A stretch of 64,000 bases of DNA from an uncultured Agathobacter sp. GTDB taxonomy: Bacteria; Bacillota; Clostridia; Lachnospirales; Lachnospiraceae. Positions within the stretch are counted from its first letter, which is position 1. Each line of letters begins with the position of its first letter. Of this stretch, positions 60,203-64,000 are shown one piece after another. Below the pieces are notes generated by a model, which worked only from the letters and a program-made list of their open reading frames with translations, was not told where the DNA came from and did not search any database. The stretch spans positions 56,401 to 120,400 of the forward strand of contig CAKRLV010000007.1 in assembly GCA_934359755.1 (NCBI GenBank), given 5' to 3'. Both the position numbers and the translations under genes were made by a program.

Positions 60203-62740
60203 ATGAGAAGAAAAATTTACAGTTTACTGGTCAATGAGCAACCCGGAATTAAATACCGTTACCATCGTCTCCATGATGGTTCGACAGGAATCGTGAAGAT
60301 TTTTTCATGGCTGTATTTGCTGTGGTTGAATTTTGCATTCTATTTTCTTTTTATGAGATTTCTGGGAAAACTGCCAGAGGTACAGACATATGAGGTGAAG
60401 CGTATTCCGACAAAGGAGAGTGAGTCTGCCTTGCATCACAGGGAGTGTGCGCGTAAGTTTCCACTAAGTGTTGATGAGTATGTGAGGAAACTATCAGAGT
60501 ATGATGTGGTTTCTTTTGATATTTTTGATACGTTGATTTTCCGTCCTTTTGCGCTTCCGATAGATTTGTTCCGTGTGGTTGGAGAGAAGCTGGGAATCCT
60601 TGATTTTACTAATATTCGTGCGTGGGCTGAGTGGGATGCCCGCATGAAATGCAATGCCAAAAATGGTCATATGGAGGTTACTCTTTCCGACATCTACGAT
60701 AATCTCGAGGAGGATGTTGGTATTTCTTCCGAAGTTGGTGAGGCTATTGAGGAGGAGGCAGAACTTTCGCTTTGCTATGCGAATCCTTTTATGCTTGAAG
60801 TGTGGAAGAGATTGCATCAGATGGGTAAACGCATTATTGTTGTTTCGGATATGTATTTGTCTTCTGCTGTTTTGGCGCAAATGCTTGAAAATAGTGGCTT
60901 TACAGGATATGAGCGGCTTTATGTTTCCTGCGAGTATGGTAAGAATAAGGCTGGCGGGGATTTGTTTAAACTGGTTCGGGCAGACCTTGATTTGAAGCCT
61001 GGTTCGGTGATTCATGTTGGGGACAATGCGCATAGTGACAGGGACATGGCTGTTGCTAATGGTTTTGCTAGTCTTCTTTATCCACGTATTGACAAGAATG
61101 CGATTCTTTATCGTGCTTTTGATATGTCTTTTATAGTGGGCAGTGCGTACAGGGGGCTTGTTACTAACCACATTTACAATGGTCTTGATACTTTTTCGAT
61201 GGAGTATGAGTATGGCTACATTTATGGCGGTTTGTTTGTAACTGGGTATTGTGCGTTTATACATGATTATTGTATGCAGAAAAATGTGGATAAGATTCTT
61301 TTTTTGTCGCGTGATGGGGATATCCTTAAGCAGGCGTATGATTTGCTTTTCCCTGAGGATTCTGACAGGACGGAGTATGTGTACTGGTCGCGTAAGGCGG
61401 CTACGACTTTGATGGCGAATGAGGATAAGCATGATTTTTTCAGGCGTTTTATCTATCACAAGGTGAACCAGGATTATACGGTTGCGGATGTGCTTAAGTC
61501 GATGGGATTGCTTGCTTTGGTGGATGAGCTGGATGACTGGGAGGATATCTGGTGTGAGAGGACGATTCGTGAGCAGCAGGAGGCAAAGAGTCTGGCCTAT
61601 AGGAAGTTGGACGAGCATGTGGGTGAGGCGAAGTATAGCAGATTGAAGTCTAAGCTGGATGCTGAGTTCTCGGAGAGTCGGCTTGAGAAGATACGTAGGA
61701 AGGATTTTGTGCCGTTTACAGCGAAGACGAAGCTTACAGACCGCAATGGCTATCTGCTCAGGCGGTTTATTGAGGCGAAGTGGGACAAGGTGCTTGCAAT
61801 TTATGAGACTAATCAGGTGGCTGCGGAGAGATACTATCGCGCAGTTCTTGGTTATGACAGCGCATCAGAGGTAAGTGAGGCTGGAGATATTAATAATGCC
61901 GCAGCGAAGTCAGAGGTAAGTGAGGCTGGAGATATTAATAATGCCGCAGCGAAGTCAGAGGTAAGTGAGGCTGGAGATATTAATATTGCCGCAGCAAAGT
62001 CAGCAGTAAGTGAGGCTGGAGATATTAATATTGCCGCAGCGAAGTCAGCAGTTGCGGTTGATATTGGATGGGCTGGTTCTGGCGCAATGGCTCTTTCTCA
62101 CTTGGTCGAGGATGTGTGGAAAATCCCTTGCAATATTACGGGAATTATTGCTGGTACAAATACGCTTCATAATTCTGAGCCTGATGCGTCTGAGCCTTTT
62201 TTACAGAGCGGCAAGCTGATTGCTTACCTGTATTCGCAGGCACACAATCGTGATTTGCTCAAGAAGCACGATTTGAATAAGGACTATAATATTTTCTGGG
62301 AGCTTTTATTGTCATCTCCGACGCCGCAGTTTGCGGGATTTTATTCTGGCAGGAAACAAAAAGTAACTTCGGATATGAAGGGGACAATTGCTGGAAATAA
62401 TAATACAAATACCGCGTCTGATACGAAGGAAGATAGTTTTAAAAATAATAAATCTCAAGTAGCTTCAAAAGCAGTATATGGGGAGGATGTTTATATTGAT
62501 TCCCTTGATATTACATTGAGATTTGGTAAGTATGATTATAATCTCGAGGGAATTCGCGATGTGCAGAAGGGAATTTTGGATTTTGCAAAGCAGTATGCTA
62601 TCCATTTTTCCAAGTATCCATACATGTTCAATATAAGCGGGCGTGATGCGTATGCGCCTATGCTCCTGGCTGCGAGTCATAATGAGAAGTATTTAAAAGC
62701 GATTGAGAAGAAGTTTGATTTGGAAGTTAATGTGTCTTAG
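60203..62740 (+). CDS. HAD-like protein with polysaccharide-cluster C-terminal domain
   Basis: 845 residues. After a hydrophobic N-terminal segment (about 32-55) comes a HAD domain: motif I SFDIFDTLIFRP, motif II VVSDMYLSS, Lys in GKNKAGGDLF and motif IV HVGDNAHSDRD, all catalytic residues present. The C-terminal part has ILFLSRDGD and VAVDIGWAGSG, shared with the protein at 38,308. Between them four copies of a 15-residue SEVSEAGDINNAAAK repeat interrupt the domain. Probably a phosphatase or transferase in glycan assembly; substrate unknown. Confidence 0.75.
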   Translation: MRRKIYSLLVNEQPGIKYRYHRLHDGSTGIVKIFSWLYLLWLNFAFYFLFMRFLGKLPEVQTYEVKRIPTKESESALHHRECARKFPLSVDEYVRKLSEYDVVSFDIFDTLIFRPFALPIDLFRVVGEKLGILDFTNIRAWAEWDARMKCNAKNGHMEVTLSDIYDNLEEDVGISSEVGEAIEEEAELSLCYANPFMLEVWKRLHQMGKRIIVVSDMYLSSAVLAQMLENSGFTGYERLYVSCEYGKNKAGGDLFKLVRADLDLKPGSVIHVGDNAHSDRDMAVANGFASLLYPRIDKNAILYRAFDMSFIVGSAYRGLVTNHIYNGLDTFSMEYEYGYIYGGLFVTGYCAFIHDYCMQKNVDKILFLSRDGDILKQAYDLLFPEDSDRTEYVYWSRKAATTLMANEDKHDFFRRFIYHKVNQDYTVADVLKSMGLLALVDELDDWEDIWCERTIREQQEAKSLAYRKLDEHVGEAKYSRLKSKLDAEFSESRLEKIRRKDFVPFTAKTKLTDRNGYLLRRFIEAKWDKVLAIYETNQVAAERYYRAVLGYDSASEVSEAGDINNAAAKSEVSEAGDINNAAAKSEVSEAGDINIAAAKSAVSEAGDINIAAAKSAVAVDIGWAGSGAMALSHLVEDVWKIPCNITGIIAGTNTLHNSEPDASEPFLQSGKLIAYLYSQAHNRDLLKKHDLNKDYNIFWELLLSSPTPQFAGFYSGRKQKVTSDMKGTIAGNNNTNTASDTKEDSFKNNKSQVASKAVYGEDVYIDSLDITLRFGKYDYNLEGIRDVQKGILDFAKQYAIHFSKYPYMFNISGRDAYAPMLLAASHNEKYLKAIEKKFDLEVNVS
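61865..62044 (+). repeat. 45-bp coding tandem repeat, four copies
   Basis: Units begin at 61865, 61910, 61955 and 62000 and start TCAGAGGTAAGTGAGGCTGG (or TCAGCAGTAAG in the last). They encode SEVSEAGDINNAAAK-type units. Near-identity of the DNA points to recent expansion. Confidence 0.95.
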
Positions 62741-62750
62741 AGGATGAATT

Positions 62751-63275
62751 ATGGGAATTGTTATTTTTGATTTTCTTAACAAAATATTTGATGTGCTGTC
62801 GGTATACATAGTACCATGTGCGTTGTTTGCTGTAGTGCTGGCTTTGGTGGCGCGGTTTGCTTTTAGGAAAAGGTATGGGCTTGTGAGCTTATGGGCATGG
62901 GTTATGTTTGGCAGCCTGATTTTCTGCGAGACGATTATCAGGCGAATAGGTACTTTTAAGGCTACGACGGACTGGCTCGGAGTTCGCGAGCTATTTGAAA
63001 ATCCATGGTTTGTGGTGGCTGCGGTTGAGAATGTAATTATGTTCGCACCATTGGGATTCTTTGGATGTCTGGCTTTTAGAAGGCTGCAGGCTGGAAGAAG
63101 ATTATGGATTAATATCGGCGTGGCTCTGTGCCTGAGTGTTGCTGTTGAGGTGATACAGTTTTGCATGCAGATAGGCGAAGCGCAGGTTATGGATGTTGTG
63201 ACTAATATTTTAGGCTGTGTTCTTGGTTATGTAATTGGAGTATTTATAGTACATAAGCTGTGCCGCATCGATTGA
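62751..63275 (+). CDS. VanZ-like family membrane protein
   Basis: 174 residues with four to five hydrophobic segments and the VanZ pattern (ENVIMFAPLGFFGCLA, VEVIQFCMQIGEAQVMDVVTNILG). VanZ-like proteins are linked to tolerance of glycopeptides and to envelope chemistry, but the family is broad. GAGG lies 7 to 8 bases before the ATG, overlapping the upstream stop. Last gene of the polysaccharide island. Confidence 0.85.
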   Translation: MGIVIFDFLNKIFDVLSVYIVPCALFAVVLALVARFAFRKRYGLVSLWAWVMFGSLIFCETIIRRIGTFKATTDWLGVRELFENPWFVVAAVENVIMFAPLGFFGCLAFRRLQAGRRLWINIGVALCLSVAVEVIQFCMQIGEAQVMDVVTNILGCVLGYVIGVFIVHKLCRID

Positions 63276-63303
63276 TAGAATTGATGTGGACACAGCTTTT
63301 CCT
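63255..63303 (+). terminator. Terminator overlapping the end of the VanZ gene
   Basis: AAGCTGTG-CCGCATC pairs with GATGTGGA-CACAGCTT and is followed by TTTTCCTTT. The left arm lies in the final codons. Confidence 0.8.
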
Positions 63304-63347
63304 TTGCATTGCATAATACGCCTTGGTTAATGGTTAAATTTGGTAAA

Positions 63348-63401
63348 TTGGTTACATTAGTTGTATTGGTTACATAGTTGTAGTGGCTACATTTGTTAAA
63401 G
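63348..63401. repeat. 18-bp imperfect tandem repeat, about 3 copies
   Basis: TTGGTTACATTAGTTGTA, then TTGGTTACATAGTTGTAG, then TGGCTACATTTGTTAAAG. Non-coding, between the VanZ gene and the Rpn remnant. Confidence 0.75.
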
Positions 63402-63415
63402 TTTAAACTTTTATG

Positions 63416-63712
63416 TTATTTCTTTTCAAGAACCTTTAGAACCAGCTCTTTGTCATAGCCAAGAGCAGTGAGCTTCTCTATTGTGTCGTTCCCCTTATTA
63501 ATTTCGTCCATGATAGAAAAAATTTCATTGCTACCTTCAGAGAAGCCAGACTCGTGTCCTTCAGTCCACATGGTCTTAGCAAATTTCTTTTCATCAAATT
63601 CTGTCAATAACATATGACACACCTCACTTCGATTTTTAATCAGAATGTCGGTCAATATGTCGTTCTCAATACAATAAGTGATTGCTTCATTTATTGCATG
63701 TGCAGTTGACAT
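63416..63712 (-). pseudogene. C-terminal remnant of a second Rpn-family gene
   Basis: The frame (AINEAITYCIENDILTD, RSEVCHMLLTEFDEKKF, EGHESGFSEGSNE) matches the C-terminal third of Rpn-type proteins. An in-frame TAG lies 24 bases upstream of the first ATG, and the nuclease domain is missing. GAGG (63625-63622) is 8 bases from an in-frame ATG at 63613, so a 65-residue product is possible. It may be decay or a retained short gene. Confidence 0.6.
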
Positions 63713-63832
63713 ACCAGCATCCAGATTGTGGTTAATAAACTATACAACAGTTTATAAGATTATACAAGTAAAATGAAAAAGAGCTTGAAAAAGAGCTTGA
63801 ATGAAGCTTGAATGAAAATTAACAATTTTATA

Positions 63833-63861
63833 TTGACAACCGAACGTATGTTTGCTACACT
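63833..63861 (+). promoter_or_regulatory. LexA-controlled promoter with a perfect SOS box
   Basis: TTGACA (63833-63838), 17-base spacer, TACACT (63856-63861). The spacer contains CGAACGTATGTTTG (63841-63854), which fits the Gram-positive LexA consensus CGAACRNRYGTTYG at every position. The downstream gene should be induced by DNA damage. Confidence 0.85.
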
Positions 63862-63948
63862 TTAACTATCACAAATCAATTGAGTTTTGATGCTTGATGG
63901 TTTTGATGGAGTTTTGATTTTTTGTACTAGATGAAGGAGGTATACGCT

Positions 63949-64000
63949 ATGGAAATTGTTAATCAGCATATTGGGGATATTAACAGCAAGACGATTTTTA
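63949..64000 (+). CDS. Start of an SOS-regulated gene, 3' end outside window
   Basis: Seventeen codons (MEIVNQHIGDINSKTIF) follow AAGGAGG with 8-base spacing. The protein is not recognisable from this much sequence. Its promoter contains the LexA box. Confidence 0.7.
   Translation, partial: MEIVNQHIGDINSKTIF

Noticed and set aside
60494..61618. 374-codon open frame antisense to the HAD-like gene
   Set aside because: Composition is that of an antisense shadow (rich in Ile, Arg, His and Asn), no motif is seen, and the sense gene has all HAD motifs.
61865..62044. Regular 45-bp repeats as a CRISPR array
   Set aside because: Units are contiguous without spacers, in frame and within a coding sequence.

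Overview
The window looks like chromosome from a Gram-positive Clostridia, most likely a Lachnospiraceae. Supporting signs are low-to-moderate GC with frequent ATA and AGA codons, strong AGGAGG ribosome binding sites, gene orders shared with Bacillus subtilis near its origin, a sodium-type F-ATPase c subunit, and several Rpn-like genes of the kind common in gut Lachnospiraceae. No rRNA, tRNA, CRISPR array, transposase or prophage was seen.

Layout. Positions 1-7,251 match the B. subtilis yaaO-tmk-yaaR-holB-ricT-yabB-rsmI neighbourhood, with a guanylate-kinase-like gene in place of tmk and lgt inserted. Positions 7,248-16,000 hold a DUF885 lipoprotein, a sirtuin, DUF951, rpsF-ssb-rpsR, a DUF975 membrane protein with a two-component system, and an NfeD/SPFH pair. 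Positions 16,100-26,160 hold gdpP-rplI-dnaB, a GHKL/LytTR two-component pair, a MerR-like protein, a 2x[4Fe-4S] ferredoxin, ywlC, a low-molecular-weight phosphatase homologue that lacks its nucleophile, upp and a dCMP deaminase. Positions 26,175-33,410 are a complete atp operon.

The accessory part begins at 33,418. It opens with an Rpn remnant, an ATPase plus TOPRIM-like pair resembling abortive-infection modules, and an XRE regulator that faces a promoter with inverted ACAAC/GTTGT sites. From 36,205 to 63,275 runs a large surface-polysaccharide island. It contains fused glycosyltransferases, an ABC exporter with one ATPase and two different permeases, an O-antigen-ligase-like protein, an acyltransferase, galactofuranose genes (glf and a GlfT-like transferase), two proteins sharing an unassigned domain, VanZ, and several secreted or surface proteins. 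Composition changes along the island: about 36-43 kb favours A-ended codons, 44-56 kb is visibly AT-richer, and 56-63 kb is richer in G and T, as if assembled from different sources.

The most unusual items are two. First, a 1,110-residue fusion of an ILEI/FAM3-like domain, a polysaccharide pyruvyl transferase and a complete MenD-like thiamine-diphosphate enzyme, inside the glycan cluster. Second, an Rpn-like PD-(D/E)XK gene with a strong internal Shine-Dalgarno and start codon before its C-terminal segment, followed by a free-standing duplicate of that segment. Two other Rpn tails in the window keep the same GAGG-8 nt-start arrangement. This resembles the intragenic antitoxins described for Rpn proteins.
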